Assembly (NCBI RefSeq): GCF_900220985.1
Contig: NZ_OCPC01000001.1
Span: forward strand, 62,001 to 126,000
Direction: 5' to 3'
Source of the DNA: Parahoeflea halophila
Lineage (GTDB): Bacteria; Pseudomonadota; Alphaproteobacteria; Rhizobiales; Rhizobiaceae
DNA: 64,000 nt
Shown: positions 36,739 to 46,065 of the stretch, in pieces
Position numbering within the stretch: position 1 is the first letter of the stretch
How the letters are laid out: every line of letters starts with the position of its first letter
Position numbers and translations under genes: made by a program
The notes under the pieces: model-generated
Databases searched by the model: none
The model's input: only the letters and a program-made list of their open reading frames with translations
Told to the model about the DNA's origin: nothing

Positions 36739-38505
36739 CTATTCGAGATAACTCGTTGGATCCACAGGCGACGCATTCTTGCGCACCTCGAAGTGGAGAC
36801 GCGGCGTCTTGGCGACACCGGACATGCCCGAATTGGCGATCACCTGCCCACGGGCCACCTTGTCGCCGCGGCTCACATTGAGCTTGTCGGCGTGCGCATA
36901 GACCGTCACCAGCCCGTCATCGTGGCGAATCAGCACCGTCTTGCCATATTCCTTCAGCCCGTCGCCGGAATAGATCACGACACCATTTTCGGCAGCCTTG
37001 ACCGGTGTTCCCGTTGGCATTGAGATGTCGATACCGTCATTGCGCTTGCCGTTTTCGCTCTGGCCGAAACCGGTGATGACCTGCCCCCGGGCCGGCCAGC
37101 GGAACTTGTCGATCCCGGTTGCCGCCGGCGCCACCGATGCGGTGTCGATCTTGGTCTTGGCGGCAACGCTGTCATCGCTCGCCTTGACCGGCGGGGTGTA
37201 GACCTTGGGCGCCTGCGTTTCCGGCACCGATGCGGTCGTCGCCGGATTGACGGTTGACCCGCTGCTGCCGGGAATCATCAGCGACTGACCGATCCGGATG
37301 TTGGTTCCGCTCAACTTGTTGGCGGATTTCAGCGCATCGACGCTGACGCCATGGCCACGGGCGATCTTGCTCAGTGTGTCGCCGGACTTGACAACGTAAA
37401 CACCACCGCCCGCCTCGCCGGTATTGGCGACGGATCCGCTCACGCTTGCGCTTGTGACCTCTTCCTTGTCGGAGCTGCGCAGCGAAGGCACGCTCGGCAA
37501 CACGGCCACATCGCGATCCGGCGAAGGCGCAGGAACCGGCAGCCGGTCATGCTTGACCTCGCCGCGCATTCCGGACCCCGAGCTGGAGGCGCGTGTCTTC
37601 GGATTGCTGTCCGGCGCGGAGACCGGGGCCTGACGCGAATAGACATAGACCGGGATGAGCAATTGCTGCCCGCTCGGCACGCGCGAGGCATCCGCAATAC
37701 CATTGGCCTTCATGATCTCGGATGCCGGCACACCGTAGCGCTTGGACAGGTTGTAGATGGTTTCGCCTTCGCCCAGCGTGATGCGCGTAGCACCGGCCGT
37801 GGTCCAGCCCACAGTTTGTGGGGCAGAGCCGGTAACGATTGGATCAGGCGCCAGCACCGGGGCCGCATTCTGATAGCGCGGGTTGACCGGCACGGCCGAC
37901 GAGACTTCCCGCGGCCGGTCCGGGAACGACTGCGCCTGAGGAGCGGCAGCCTGAGCCATCGGCTCGAGCACAGGGGCTGCGCCTGGAGCGGAAGCTGTCT
38001 GCACCGGTTGCGGCGACGGGTTGCTCGACGGCAAGGCGTTGCGCGCGATCGACTTCACCCGCTGCACCCCGTTGGTGATCAGACTGGAAGACGAGGAGGC
38101 CACCCGGGCGACCGAGCCGGGAATGGAGCCGGTCGAGGTTGGGTCATAGCCTTGCTGCGACGGCGACCGATAGTCTCCGGGGAACGCCTGCGAGACCGCT
38201 GCCGGCGCCTGCGGAAACGCCTGCTGGTTAGAAGCCGGCGCCGTCGGATAGCTGTTGTTTTGCGGGTACGAGGCAGCCTGGGGATATCCACCAGCCACTG
38301 CACCCTGATTGCCGCCGATGCTGCCCATCGGTGCGAGCGTGTCGGATGACGGCTGCGGCACCGACGCCGTAATCAACTGATCCGTGTTGCGGTAGGAAAA
38401 GCGGCTTGCATCCGAGCTGCATGCAGCGGCCGTGCTCGCCAGAAGCGCAACACCGAGCAAACGGGTAACCGGTGTTCCGGAAACGACAGTCTGTTTGAGA
38501 CGCAT
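36739..38505 (-). CDS. nlpD: NlpD-like lipoprotein: LysM domains and degenerate M23 peptidase
   Basis: 588 residues. Signal peptide with lipobox-like AAAC (STAAACSSD), then a long Pro/Ser/Gln-rich disordered part. LysM 1 is near residue 240 (YNLSKRYGVPASEIMKANGI) and LysM 2 near 375 (YVVKSGDTLSKIARGHGVSV). The C-terminal LytM/M23 domain (about 475-588) lacks two catalytic His: NDGIDIS replaces HxGxD, and RLHFEVR replaces HLHFE, exactly as in E. coli NlpD. It is therefore probably an amidase activator for septal murein splitting rather than an endopeptidase. The order surE-pcm-nlpD also matches the enteric arrangement. ATG 38505 chosen over a TTG at 38517. Confidence 0.88.
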   Translation of the reverse strand: MRLKQTVVSGTPVTRLLGVALLASTAAACSSDASRFSYRNTDQLITASVPQPSSDTLAPMGSIGGNQGAVAGGYPQAASYPQNNSYPTAPASNQQAFPQAPAAVSQAFPGDYRSPSQQGYDPTSTGSIPGSVARVASSSSSLITNGVQRVKSIARNALPSSNPSPQPVQTASAPGAAPVLEPMAQAAAPQAQSFPDRPREVSSAVPVNPRYQNAAPVLAPDPIVTGSAPQTVGWTTAGATRITLGEGETIYNLSKRYGVPASEIMKANGIADASRVPSGQQLLIPVYVYSRQAPVSAPDSNPKTRASSSGSGMRGEVKHDRLPVPAPSPDRDVAVLPSVPSLRSSDKEEVTSASVSGSVANTGEAGGGVYVVKSGDTLSKIARGHGVSVDALKSANKLSGTNIRIGQSLMIPGSSGSTVNPATTASVPETQAPKVYTPPVKASDDSVAAKTKIDTASVAPAATGIDKFRWPARGQVITGFGQSENGKRNDGIDISMPTGTPVKAAENGVVIYSGDGLKEYGKTVLIRHDDGLVTVYAHADKLNVSRGDKVARGQVIANSGMSGVAKTPRLHFEVRKNASPVDPTSYLE

Positions 38506-38610
38506 AACACTACCCAATCAACGCAAAACCAATTGTGATGATTAAAGCGCGTTAGTGTTACTCATCGGTTAAGCCCGACGAATTCCGTTCATTTTCTGGC
38601 ATTTTGCGGC

Positions 38611-39264
38611 CTACGACGCGGCTGCAACACCCGGAATGAAGGCCCGGTAGGGAACGTCGAAAAGGTCTTCGCGCTCGAACCGGCTGCCGATCTTGGTCAG
38701 CCGCATCATCACTGCCGTGCCGTTTTCCTGGAGCATCGGCGCCAGCATGATGCCGCCGGTGGCCAGCTGGTCGACAAACTGGCGCGGCATGGTTTCGAAA
38801 GCGCAGGTTGCAATGATCCGGTCGAAACTGCCTTCCCCGGTCACGCCCTGAAGCCCGTCGGCCTGGCGCGAGACGATGTTGCCCAGCCCCAGATGGGCAA
38901 AACGCTGCTGTGCCAGCTGCACGAGTGTCTTGTAGCGATCAACGGTCACCACACGCTCGCACATCCGCGCCGCCACTGCGGCGAGGAAACCGCTGCCGGT
39001 GCCCAGATCAAGTAGCCGCTGCCCCGGCTCGATCGACAGCACCGAGATCAGCCTTGCGACAAGATCTGCGCTTTCGGCGAAGGCACCGCAGTCGATCGGC
39101 ACCAGCCGGTCCTGATAGGCAGCGTCGGTGTAGGCAGCTGACAGAAAAAGGGTGCGGGGCGTCTGCTCGAGCGCCGTCAGCAGCGCCTTCTCGGCCAGCC
39201 CTTCCGCCCTCAGGCGCAGGAAAAGCCCGGCAAAACCCTCTTTTTCTGCCAGCCGAGCATTCAC
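38611..39264 (-). CDS. pcm: Protein-L-isoaspartate O-methyltransferase
   Basis: 217 residues. It has the SAM-binding Rossmann motif LLDLGTGSGFLAAV, the family motif DRIIATCAFETMPRQFVDQLATGG, and an N-terminal VPIDCGAFAESADLV loop for the isoaspartyl peptide. The canonical N-terminal start of the core (ALxxxPRxxFL) is present as ALEQTPRTLFLS. It methylates L-isoaspartyl residues so that they can revert to Asp. Its start is 3 bp after the surE stop, so it is translationally linked. Confidence 0.93.
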   Translation of the reverse strand: MNARLAEKEGFAGLFLRLRAEGLAEKALLTALEQTPRTLFLSAAYTDAAYQDRLVPIDCGAFAESADLVARLISVLSIEPGQRLLDLGTGSGFLAAVAARMCERVVTVDRYKTLVQLAQQRFAHLGLGNIVSRQADGLQGVTGEGSFDRIIATCAFETMPRQFVDQLATGGIMLAPMLQENGTAVMMRLTKIGSRFEREDLFDVPYRAFIPGVAAAS

Positions 39265-39267
39265 GGC

Positions 39268-40020
39268 TCAGTCGTCCAGAGCCTTGGCGATCTGATCCTG
39301 AACCGCATGATTGGTCAAATCCAGCTTCAACGGCGTAACCGAGACATAGCCGTTTGAAATCGCCTTGATGTCGCTGTTGGCCTCAGGCGAGAAGTCCCGA
39401 CGCCCGAATTTCAGCCAGAAATAGGGAAAGCCGCGCCCGTCGTGGCGCTCCTCGATGGAAAGCCCGTGCGTCATCTGGCCCTGGTCGGTGACGACCACAC
39501 CCTTGACCTCGGCCGCCTTGCAATTGGGGAAGTTGACATTAAGCAACGTACCCGACGGCAGACTGATATTGATCAGCTTCCTGAGCAGATCCGGCGCCAG
39601 CGATTCCACCACGTCCCAGGGCATGATCCGGCCATGGTTGTAGGCCTGGCTGATCGCGATCGAGCGAACCCCGAGGAGCGTGCCTTCGATCGCACCGGCG
39701 ACGGTGCCGGAATAGGTCACGTCATCGGCGACATTCTGGCCTGCATTGACGCCCGACAGCACCAGGTCAGGCTTCTCGTCCATCAGGCTCTTGATCGCCA
39801 TGATCACGCAGTCGGTCGGCGTGCCACGCAGCGCATAGGTCTTCTCGCGCACCTTGCGCAGCCGCAGCGGCTCGGAAAGCGTCAGTGAATGCGCCAGGCC
39901 GCTCTGGTCCGTTTCTGGCGCCACGACCCAGACATCGTCTGAAAGCGTCCGTGCGATGCGCTCCAGCACCTCCAGCCCCTCGGCATGAATACCGTCGTCA
40001 TTGGTGATGAGAATCCGCAT
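39268..40020 (-). CDS. surE: 5'/3'-nucleotidase SurE
   Basis: 250 residues. The start [16 protein letters not shown] contains the metal-binding [55 protein letters not shown] and LNVNFPN are the remaining SurE signatures. It dephosphorylates nucleoside monophosphates and exopolyphosphate with divalent metal. The ATG at 40020 is preferred over one 9 nt upstream. It lies 25 bp after serS and directly before pcm. Confidence 0.95.
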   Translation of the reverse strand: MRILITNDDGIHAEGLEVLERIARTLSDDVWVVAPETDQSGLAHSLTLSEPLRLRKVREKTYALRGTPTDCVIMAIKSLMDEKPDLVLSGVNAGQNVADDVTYSGTVAGAIEGTLLGVRSIAISQAYNHGRIMPWDVVESLAPDLLRKLINISLPSGTLLNVNFPNCKAAEVKGVVVTDQGQMTHGLSIEERHDGRGFPYFWLKFGRRDFSPEANSDIKAISNGYVSVTPLKLDLTNHAVQDQIAKALDD

Positions 40021-40045
40021 CGTCTGCACTCCTGAAATGATAGAA

Positions 40046-41329
40046 CTACGCCGCCTTTTCGATCCTTGTGATCCCGCCCATATAGGGCTGGAGCACGTCC
40101 GGCACGGTAATCGTCCCGTCGGCGTTCTGGTAATTTTCGATGACCGCGATCAGAGCCCGGCCGACGGCCACACCCGATCCGTTCAGGGTGTGAACAAAAC
40201 GCGTAGCCTTGTCGCCGGCCTTGCGGCAGCGCGCATTCATGCGGCGCGCCTGGAAATCGCCGCACACCGAGCAGGACGAAATCTCGCGATAGGCCTTTTG
40301 ACCCGGCAGCCAGACCTCGATGTCGTAGGTCTTGCGCGCGCCGAATCCCATGTCGCCGGTGCACAGCACGATGGTGCGGTAATGCAGCCCAAGCCCCTTG
40401 AGCACGGCTTCGGCGCTCGCTGTCATCCGTTCGTGTTCTTCCAGCGAGGTTTCCGGGGTCGTCACCGATACCAGCTCTACCTTGGTGAACTGGTGCTGGC
40501 GCAACATTCCCCGCGTGTCGCGGCCGGCCGAGCCTGCTTCCGAGCGGAAACAGGAGGTCTGGGCCACATAGCGTTTGGGAAGCTCATCCTCGTCAATGAT
40601 TTCACCTGCTGCCATGTAGGTCAGCGGCACTTCGGCAGTCGGAATCAGCCAGCGGCCGTCGGTGGTCTTGAAAAGGTCGTCACCGAATTTCGGCAGCTTG
40701 TCCGTGCCATAGGCGGCAGCGTCATTGACCATCAGAGGCGGGTTGACTTCGGTGTAGCCGTGCTCACCGGCATGCAGATCGAGCATGTACTGGCCCAGTG
40801 CCCGCTCGAGCCGCGCCAGTCCTCCCGAGAGGATGGTAAAGCGCGCGCCCGACATCTTTGCTGCGCGCTCGAAGTCCATCATCCCGAGCGCCTCGCCGAG
40901 CTCGAAATGCTCCTTCGGCTCGAACCCGAGATCCGGCTTCTCGCCGGAGGCGCGAACCTCGACATTGTCGCTTTCGTCCTTGCCCACCGGCACGTCGTCA
41001 AGCGGGACGTTTGGCAGTACCGACAAGGCATGCTTGAGCGCTTCGTCGAGCTCGCGCTCCTTTGCCTCCCCGGCCTGCAACTCGTCCTTGATGCTGGCGA
41101 CTTCCGCCTTCAGGCTGTCGGCCCTGGCCTGGTCCTTGGACGCCATTGCCTTGCCGATTTCCTTGGACGCCGCATTGCGGCGTTCCTGCAGCGCCTGCAG
41201 CTGGCCGACATGGCTGCGGCGAGCTTCATCGAGCGCGATCAGCTGCTGCGCCTGCGCCTCGGCGCCGCGCTTTGCCAGCGCCGCGTCAAGAGCTTCGGGG
41301 TTCTCACGTATCCATTTGATGTCAAGCAT
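40046..41329 (-). CDS. serS: Seryl-tRNA synthetase
   Basis: 427 residues. The N-terminal coiled-coil arm (about 1-105) has [22 protein letters not shown]. The class II core has motif 2 ([27 protein letters not shown]) and motif 3 ([18 protein letters not shown]); PTAEVPLT and [17 protein letters not shown] are serine-pocket markers. It charges tRNA-Ser, and also tRNA-Sec where present. It follows tatC by 81 bp and precedes surE by 25 bp, all leftwards, a conserved rhizobial run. Confidence 0.96.
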   Translation of the reverse strand: MLDIKWIRENPEALDAALAKRGAEAQAQQLIALDEARRSHVGQLQALQERRNAASKEIGKAMASKDQARADSLKAEVASIKDELQAGEAKERELDEALKHALSVLPNVPLDDVPVGKDESDNVEVRASGEKPDLGFEPKEHFELGEALGMMDFERAAKMSGARFTILSGGLARLERALGQYMLDLHAGEHGYTEVNPPLMVNDAAAYGTDKLPKFGDDLFKTTDGRWLIPTAEVPLTYMAAGEIIDEDELPKRYVAQTSCFRSEAGSAGRDTRGMLRQHQFTKVELVSVTTPETSLEEHERMTASAEAVLKGLGLHYRTIVLCTGDMGFGARKTYDIEVWLPGQKAYREISSCSVCGDFQARRMNARCRKAGDKATRFVHTLNGSGVAVGRALIAVIENYQNADGTITVPDVLQPYMGGITRIEKAA

Positions 41330-41410
41330 GGCAGGTTCCGGTACTCGATTGGCAGCGCCAGACCCGCAACCGTGCCGTCAGACGGCACGGCGCAAAATCA
41401 AGACCGGAGC

Positions 41411-42247
41411 TCAGGCGTCCCCTTCGGGATCGGAGGCTGCCGCCGAAGCATCTTCGGCTTCCCCCACGGCCGCTCTCGCAGCGCGCTGGCGCTCCACGAG
41501 TCGGGCGCAATAGATGGCAATCTCGTAAAGAATGATGGTAGGCAGCGCAAGCCCGATCTGGGAGACCGGATCCGGCGGCGTCAGGATGGCAGCAGCGACA
41601 AACGCAGCGACGATGGCGTATTTGCGCTTGTCGGCCAGCCCCTGGCTGGTCACCAGCCCGACCCGCGCCAGAAGCGTGGTCACAACCGGCAACTGGAACA
41701 CCAGACCGAAGGCAAAGATCAGTGTCATGATCAGCCCGAGATACTCCGACACCTTCGGCAACAGCATGATCGAGGCTTCACCCGTGCCACCGACCTGCTC
41801 CATCGACAGGAAGAACCACATCACCATCGGCGTGAAGAAGAAATAGACCAGCGCGCCGCCAAGCAGGAACAGCAATGGCGAGGCAACAAGAAACGGCAGG
41901 AAGGCCCCGCGCTCGTTCTTGTAGAGCCCCGGCGCCACGAACTTGTAGACCTGAGATGCAATCATCGGAAACGCCAGCACCAGACCGCCGAACATGCCGA
42001 TCTTGATCTGGGTAAAGAAGAACTCCTGCGGCGCAGTGTAAATCAACTCGATTTCCCGGTCCGACATCCCGGCCCAGTCCACCGCCCAGGTGAAGGGCAG
42101 AACCAACATGTTGAACAGCGGCTTCGCGAATGCGAAGCAAAGAACGAAAGCGATGAAGAACGCACCAACTGCCCACATCAGGCGGTTGCGCAGCTCCATC
42201 AGATGCATCATGAGCGGCTGCGGCTTGTCGTCGATATCGTCGGTCAC
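41411..42247 (-). CDS. tatC: Twin-arginine translocase subunit TatC
   Basis: 278 residues with six transmembrane segments. The TatC signature at the start is PLMMHLMELRNRLMWA, then FTWAVDW, and YTAPQEFFFTQIKIGMFGGLVLAFPMIASQVYKFVAPGLYKNER with the conserved Glu and Phe-x-x-Gly region. LPTIILYEIAIYCARLVERQ ends the core, followed by an acidic tail. It binds the RR signal peptide. The start codon is GTG and overlaps the tatB stop (GTGA), indicating tight coupling. Confidence 0.96.
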   Translation of the reverse strand: MTDDIDDKPQPLMMHLMELRNRLMWAVGAFFIAFVLCFAFAKPLFNMLVLPFTWAVDWAGMSDREIELIYTAPQEFFFTQIKIGMFGGLVLAFPMIASQVYKFVAPGLYKNERGAFLPFLVASPLLFLLGGALVYFFFTPMVMWFFLSMEQVGGTGEASIMLLPKVSEYLGLIMTLIFAFGLVFQLPVVTTLLARVGLVTSQGLADKRKYAIVAAFVAAAILTPPDPVSQIGLALPTIILYEIAIYCARLVERQRAARAAVGEAEDASAAASDPEGDA

Positions 42248-42990
42248 GCCTGGCCCTCGCCTTTAGGTTTCTTGGCGCGAGGCGCACTTTTGGCCGCTGC
42301 CGGCTTGGCAGACGCCTTTGTTTTGGATGCTGGCGTTGCGGCTTTTGCAGCCGCTTTCGGAGCCGGGGACTTGGCGGCGGCGGTTTTCGCCGCGGCTGCT
42401 GTCTTGGTCGTCGCAGGCTTGGCTTTCGCAGAAGCCGAAGCCTTGCTGCTCTTGGCCGCGGCAGGCTTTGCCTTGGCAGCTGACGAAGCCTTGGCTGTTT
42501 TTGCCGCGCCAGTTTTGGCAGCCGACGTAGTTTCAGTGGCAGGCGCGTTCGGATCGGGTTTCGCCGCTGCCTCGGCGGGCTTGGTTGCGGGCCAGCTCTC
42601 CGTGAACTCCGGCGGGCCATCATCGAGCTTCATTGTCGGCTCGGGAGCAGCCATCTTCGCCGGCGCTTCAGCCGTCGAAGATGGAGTTTTGACCGATTTT
42701 TCCAGGTCCGCCTTGATATCCTTTGCCGTATCCTTGAGCGGATTCACGGCATCACGAAGGTTCTGCATTGGGTTGAGCTTGCGCGCATCGTCAAACGTCT
42801 TCTTGACATCGTCAAGCTCCGCTTCCCGCAGCGCATCGTCGAACTGCCCGCGAAACTCGGAGGCCATGGCTCTGAGTTTCTTGGTCGTCCGCCCGAAGGC
42901 GCGCAGCATGGGCGGCAGGTCTTTTGGACCAACCACGATGATCAGCACAATGGCTACGACCAGAAGTTCCGGCCAACCGATGTCGAACAT
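42244..42990 (-). CDS. tatB: Twin-arginine translocase subunit TatB
   Basis: 248 residues. The first 25 form the TatB helix (MFDIGWPELLVVAIVLIIVV) followed by GPKDLPPMLRAFGR and an amphipathic helix. From about residue 110 the protein is a long Ala/Lys/Pro-rich repetitive tail, far longer than the E. coli tail and probably disordered. It is the middle gene of tatABC, 41 bp after tatA. Confidence 0.95.
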   Translation of the reverse strand: MFDIGWPELLVVAIVLIIVVGPKDLPPMLRAFGRTTKKLRAMASEFRGQFDDALREAELDDVKKTFDDARKLNPMQNLRDAVNPLKDTAKDIKADLEKSVKTPSSTAEAPAKMAAPEPTMKLDDGPPEFTESWPATKPAEAAAKPDPNAPATETTSAAKTGAAKTAKASSAAKAKPAAAKSSKASASAKAKPATTKTAAAAKTAAAKSPAPKAAAKAATPASKTKASAKPAAAKSAPRAKKPKGEGQA

Positions 42991-43031
42991 TCAGATGTCT
43001 CCTCACCCGTCAGGGCAACGGGATTGGGATA

Positions 43032-43232
43032 TCAGCTGCGGTCCTTGGCTTCTTCGGACTTGTTTTCAACAGTCTTGGTTTCAGGCGCGGCTTCGTCGTC
43101 GCCCATGCCCTTCTTGAAGCTCTTGATGCCCTTGGCGACGTCACCCATCAGTTCGGGAATCTTGCCGCGACCGAAAAGAAGCAACACGACGACCAGAACG
43201 ATCAGCCAGTGCCAGATGCTAAATGAACCCAT
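43032..43232 (-). CDS. tatA: Twin-arginine translocase subunit TatA
   Basis: 66 residues. [43 protein letters not shown] is the textbook TatA helix plus hinge plus amphipathic helix, with a short charged tail. The ATG at 43232 has an AGGAGAG site; an in-frame start 24 nt upstream is rejected. It oligomerises to form the translocation pore and is first in tatABC. Confidence 0.96.
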   Translation of the reverse strand: MGSFSIWHWLIVLVVVLLLFGRGKIPELMGDVAKGIKSFKKGMGDDEAAPETKTVENKSEEAKDRS

Positions 43233-43271
43233 GATACTCTCCTGTAAGCATTCCACCCTGATTTAGGATGT

Positions 43272-44396
43272 TTAACCGTTTCTTTCAAACACCAATATGT
43301 CACGGGCGTTAACGGTGACCGAAACATCGCGGACGCCACTCCTTAGTTGACCCGCGCGTATCCGCGCGTCAATCGGATTGTCGCCACCTGCAACCGCCAA
43401 TGTCACCAACTCCTCGACACCGAGAAATCTCCGCGCCACGATGCGTGCCGAAACACCACAAGGCGTTTCGGTAACTTCAACACCCGGAAGCCGGATTGCA
43501 ATCGAGACGTTAGAACCATGCGCAAAGTCTTTGGCCGCTACCGGGCCGAGAGGCGTTTGCGCAACACCGTCTGAAACCACGCTCTCGAACACGTTGATTT
43601 CCGAAAAAAAGCCCGCTGCAAAAAGATTGGCCGGCCGGTGGTAAAGATCCTCCGCCGTTCCAACCTGTTCGAGCGCGCCGTCCCTGAGCAGGGCAATACG
43701 GTCACCCATGCGCATCGCCTCCTCGGCATCATGGGTCACCACGATGGCCGTGGCCCGCGCTTCGCGCAGGATCGCCAGGGTTTCAGCGCGAACGCTGTCC
43801 TTGAGCCGGGAATCGAGGCCCGAGAACGGTTCATCCATCAGCAGCACCGCCGGACGCGGCGCCAGCGCCCGCGCCAGCGCCACCCGCTGCTGCTCACCGC
43901 CGGACAGCGCATGCGGGTAATTGTCGGCGTAATGGACCATGCCGACCCGGTCGAGCGCGGCCAGGGCTTCGCGCCTGGCGTCGACCGGCGACAGGGCCGT
44001 CAGGCCGAACTTGACATTGTCGAGGATCGTCAGATGCGGAAACAGCGCGAAATCCTGGAACATCAGGCCGATGCCGCGGCGTTCCGGCGGAAGATGGGTC
44101 TGCGGCCCGGCGATTTCGCGATCGTTGAGTAGCAATCGCCCCCGTTCCAGCGGCTCGATCCCCGCAGCAAGCCGCAGCAGCGTCGTCTTGCCGGACCCCG
44201 AGGGCCCGAGCAGGCAGAGAACCTCGCCCGGTTCGGCCGCCAAAGTCACGCCACGCAGCGTCGGCAGATCACCATAGGTATGGTGAACATCCTCGAACGC
44301 CAGCCGCGCTGCGAAGGTAACGCCAGCCGTCCTGCGCGCGTTCGCCGCTCTTGTCTGCTGTGTAGCGATGATCGGAACCCTTGTAATCAGCAACAC
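43272..44396 (-). CDS. ABC transporter ATP-binding protein, FbpC/PotA-like
   Basis: 374 residues. Walker A is LLGPSGSGKTTLLRLAAG, the Q-loop is LMFQDFALFPH, the signature is LSGGEQQRVALARAL, Walker B is AVLLMDEPFSGLD, and the H-loop is VVTHDAEEAMRMGD. The C-terminal third is TOBE-like (residues about 275-374), as in iron(III), spermidine/putrescine and molybdate ATPases. No permease or binding-protein gene is adjacent; the gene lies between scpB and tatA. The first 30 residues lie outside the ABC domain and the true start may be further downstream. Substrate unknown. Confidence 0.88.
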   Translation of the reverse strand: MLLITRVPIIATQQTRAANARRTAGVTFAARLAFEDVHHTYGDLPTLRGVTLAAEPGEVLCLLGPSGSGKTTLLRLAAGIEPLERGRLLLNDREIAGPQTHLPPERRGIGLMFQDFALFPHLTILDNVKFGLTALSPVDARREALAALDRVGMVHYADNYPHALSGGEQQRVALARALAPRPAVLLMDEPFSGLDSRLKDSVRAETLAILREARATAIVVTHDAEEAMRMGDRIALLRDGALEQVGTAEDLYHRPANLFAAGFFSEINVFESVVSDGVAQTPLGPVAAKDFAHGSNVSIAIRLPGVEVTETPCGVSARIVARRFLGVEELVTLAVAGGDNPIDARIRAGQLRSGVRDVSVTVNARDILVFERNG

Positions 44397-44425
44397 CTGT
44401 ACCGGAGCAACCCGGCGCCGGATGC

Positions 44426-45181
44426 TTAGTCCTCCGCTTCACCCATCGGTGTCAAGAGACCAAGCTCCTCCAGATCCAATTGGGTGATCGGATCCTCATT
44501 GTCCGCAAGATCGTCGCCGGACGGAATCGGGGGTTGGAAATTCGATGGAACCCGCCCCGAAAGCAGGCCCGCGCCCTTGAGTTCATCCATGCCGGGCAGA
44601 TCGCGCAGATCCTCCAGGCCGAAATGGTCGAGAAAAGCCATCGTCGTTCCATAGGTCACCGGGCGCCCCGGCGACCGGCGGCGGCCGCGCATGCGCACCC
44701 AGCCCGTCTCCAGAAGCACGTCGAGCGTACCCTTGGATGTCGCCACACCACGTACCTCTTCGATCTCGGCCCGTGTCACCGGCTGGTGATAGGCAATCGT
44801 CGACAGCACTTCGAGACCAGCACGCGACAGTTTCCTCGCCTCGGTCTCGTCACGCCTGATCAGGAAACCCAAATCCGCCGCGGTGCGAAACGCCCAGGCA
44901 TCGCCGACGCGGACAAGGTTGACGCCACGCGCGGCATAGCGCCCCGAAAGCCGCTCCATCACCTCGCGCACGGGCGTGCCCTCGGGAAGCCTGTCGGCAA
45001 TTAGTTTTTCCGCCACCGGCTCGCTGGAGGCAAACACCAGCGCCTCGGCGATGCGCTCAGCCTCATGCAGCGCGCGCTCCCTGAGTGACTCCAGAGCATC
45101 CTGCTCCATACCAGCCTCTTGTGCATCATCTGCAGCCGCCTCAAAGGCAAAAGCGGCGCCCTGCCCCGGATCCATGGTCAT
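44426..45181 (-). CDS. scpB: Segregation and condensation protein ScpB
   Basis: 251 residues with two winged-helix domains: AERIAEALVFASSEPVAEKLIADRLPEG, then AGLEVLSTIAYHQPVTRAEIEEVRGVATSKGTLDVLLETGWV and YGTTMAFLDHFGLEDLRDLPG. It bridges the Smc-ScpA ring for chromosome compaction. The start overlaps the scpA stop (ATGA). The frame is open to 45433 but the extra residues overlap scpA entirely and are rejected. The C-terminal acidic tail is ordinary for the group. Confidence 0.95.
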   Translation of the reverse strand: MTMDPGQGAAFAFEAAADDAQEAGMEQDALESLRERALHEAERIAEALVFASSEPVAEKLIADRLPEGTPVREVMERLSGRYAARGVNLVRVGDAWAFRTAADLGFLIRRDETEARKLSRAGLEVLSTIAYHQPVTRAEIEEVRGVATSKGTLDVLLETGWVRMRGRRRSPGRPVTYGTTMAFLDHFGLEDLRDLPGMDELKGAGLLSGRVPSNFQPPIPSGDDLADNEDPITQLDLEELGLLTPMGEAED

Positions 45182-46041
45182 GGCTTGCTCCCTGCGCTGA
45201 CCGCCGCTGTTTGCGGCAGTCGCATGAAGATTGGTTGAAACGCGCCGTCCTGACGGATTTCGAGTCTTCCTTCCCGTACCATTTCCAGACTGGCGGCAAA
45301 GGAACTGGCGATTGCGGTCGTTCGCTCGGCGGGGTCGGAGAGGTAGCGGTGCAGGTAATGATCCAGCGCTGTCCAGTCCTTGAGCTCTCCGATCAACCGG
45401 AAAAGAATAACCCGGGCATCGCTGAGCGACCACACACGCCTGCGCGAAATTGTCACTTCGGTGACGGTCTGACGCTGTTTCTGCGCCGCATAGGCCGTCA
45501 GCAGGTCGTAGAGCGTCGCGTCGAAATCAAGCGTCTTGTCGATGACCATCGGCTCCGGCGCCCCGCGGGCAAAGACATCGCGGCCAAGGCGATTGCGGTT
45601 GACCAGCTTTGTGGCGGCTTCGCGCATGGCTTCCAGCCGCTTGAGCCGGAAGGCCAGTTGGGCAGCCATTTCCTCGCCGCTGGGCTCATCGCCCTTTGGC
45701 CCCTGCGGGATCAACAGTCTCGACTTGAGGTAAGCCAGCCAGGCCGCCATCACCAGATAGTCCGCGGCGAGTTCCAGCCGCAAGGCCCGCGCTTTCTCCA
45801 CAAACAGCAGATACTGCTCGGCCAGCGCCAGCACCGAAATCCGCGCCAGATCTACGCGCTGGGTACGCGCCAGGTGCAACAGCAGATCGAGCGGCCCCTC
45901 GAAGCCAGCAACATCGATCACCAGCGAGGGATCGCCCGTGGCCCGGTCAGCCTTGGCGTCATCCCACATCAGGTCCATGGGCGTCCTGCCACGGGCCGTC
46001 TTGCCGGAAGTGCCACCGCTGTGCCGGTTAACGTTGCTCAC
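45178..46041 (-). CDS. scpA: Segregation and condensation protein ScpA
   Basis: 287 residues. The kleisin start is VIDVAGFEGPLDLLLHLARTQRVDLARISVLALAEQYL, followed by ADYLVMAAWLAYLKSRLLIP; the C-terminal winged helix includes VTISRRRVWSLSDARVILFRLIG. It closes the Smc ring. The start codon is GTG at 46041; an ATG at 45978 is the alternative and would remove a 21-residue polar leader. It follows nagZ by 24 bp and is translationally coupled to scpB. Confidence 0.94.
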   Translation of the reverse strand: MSNVNRHSGGTSGKTARGRTPMDLMWDDAKADRATGDPSLVIDVAGFEGPLDLLLHLARTQRVDLARISVLALAEQYLLFVEKARALRLELAADYLVMAAWLAYLKSRLLIPQGPKGDEPSGEEMAAQLAFRLKRLEAMREAATKLVNRNRLGRDVFARGAPEPMVIDKTLDFDATLYDLLTAYAAQKQRQTVTEVTISRRRVWSLSDARVILFRLIGELKDWTALDHYLHRYLSDPAERTTAIASSFAASLEMVREGRLEIRQDGAFQPIFMRLPQTAAVSAGSKP

Positions 46042-46065
46042 GCTTGCCGCCTTTCAGATCCTTGC

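Noticed and set aside
40001-43117. 1038-codon open frame on the + strand
   Set aside because: It runs antisense through surE, serS, tatC and tatB, all recognised on the other strand. The predicted protein is low-complexity and resembles nothing; it is a GC-bias shadow.
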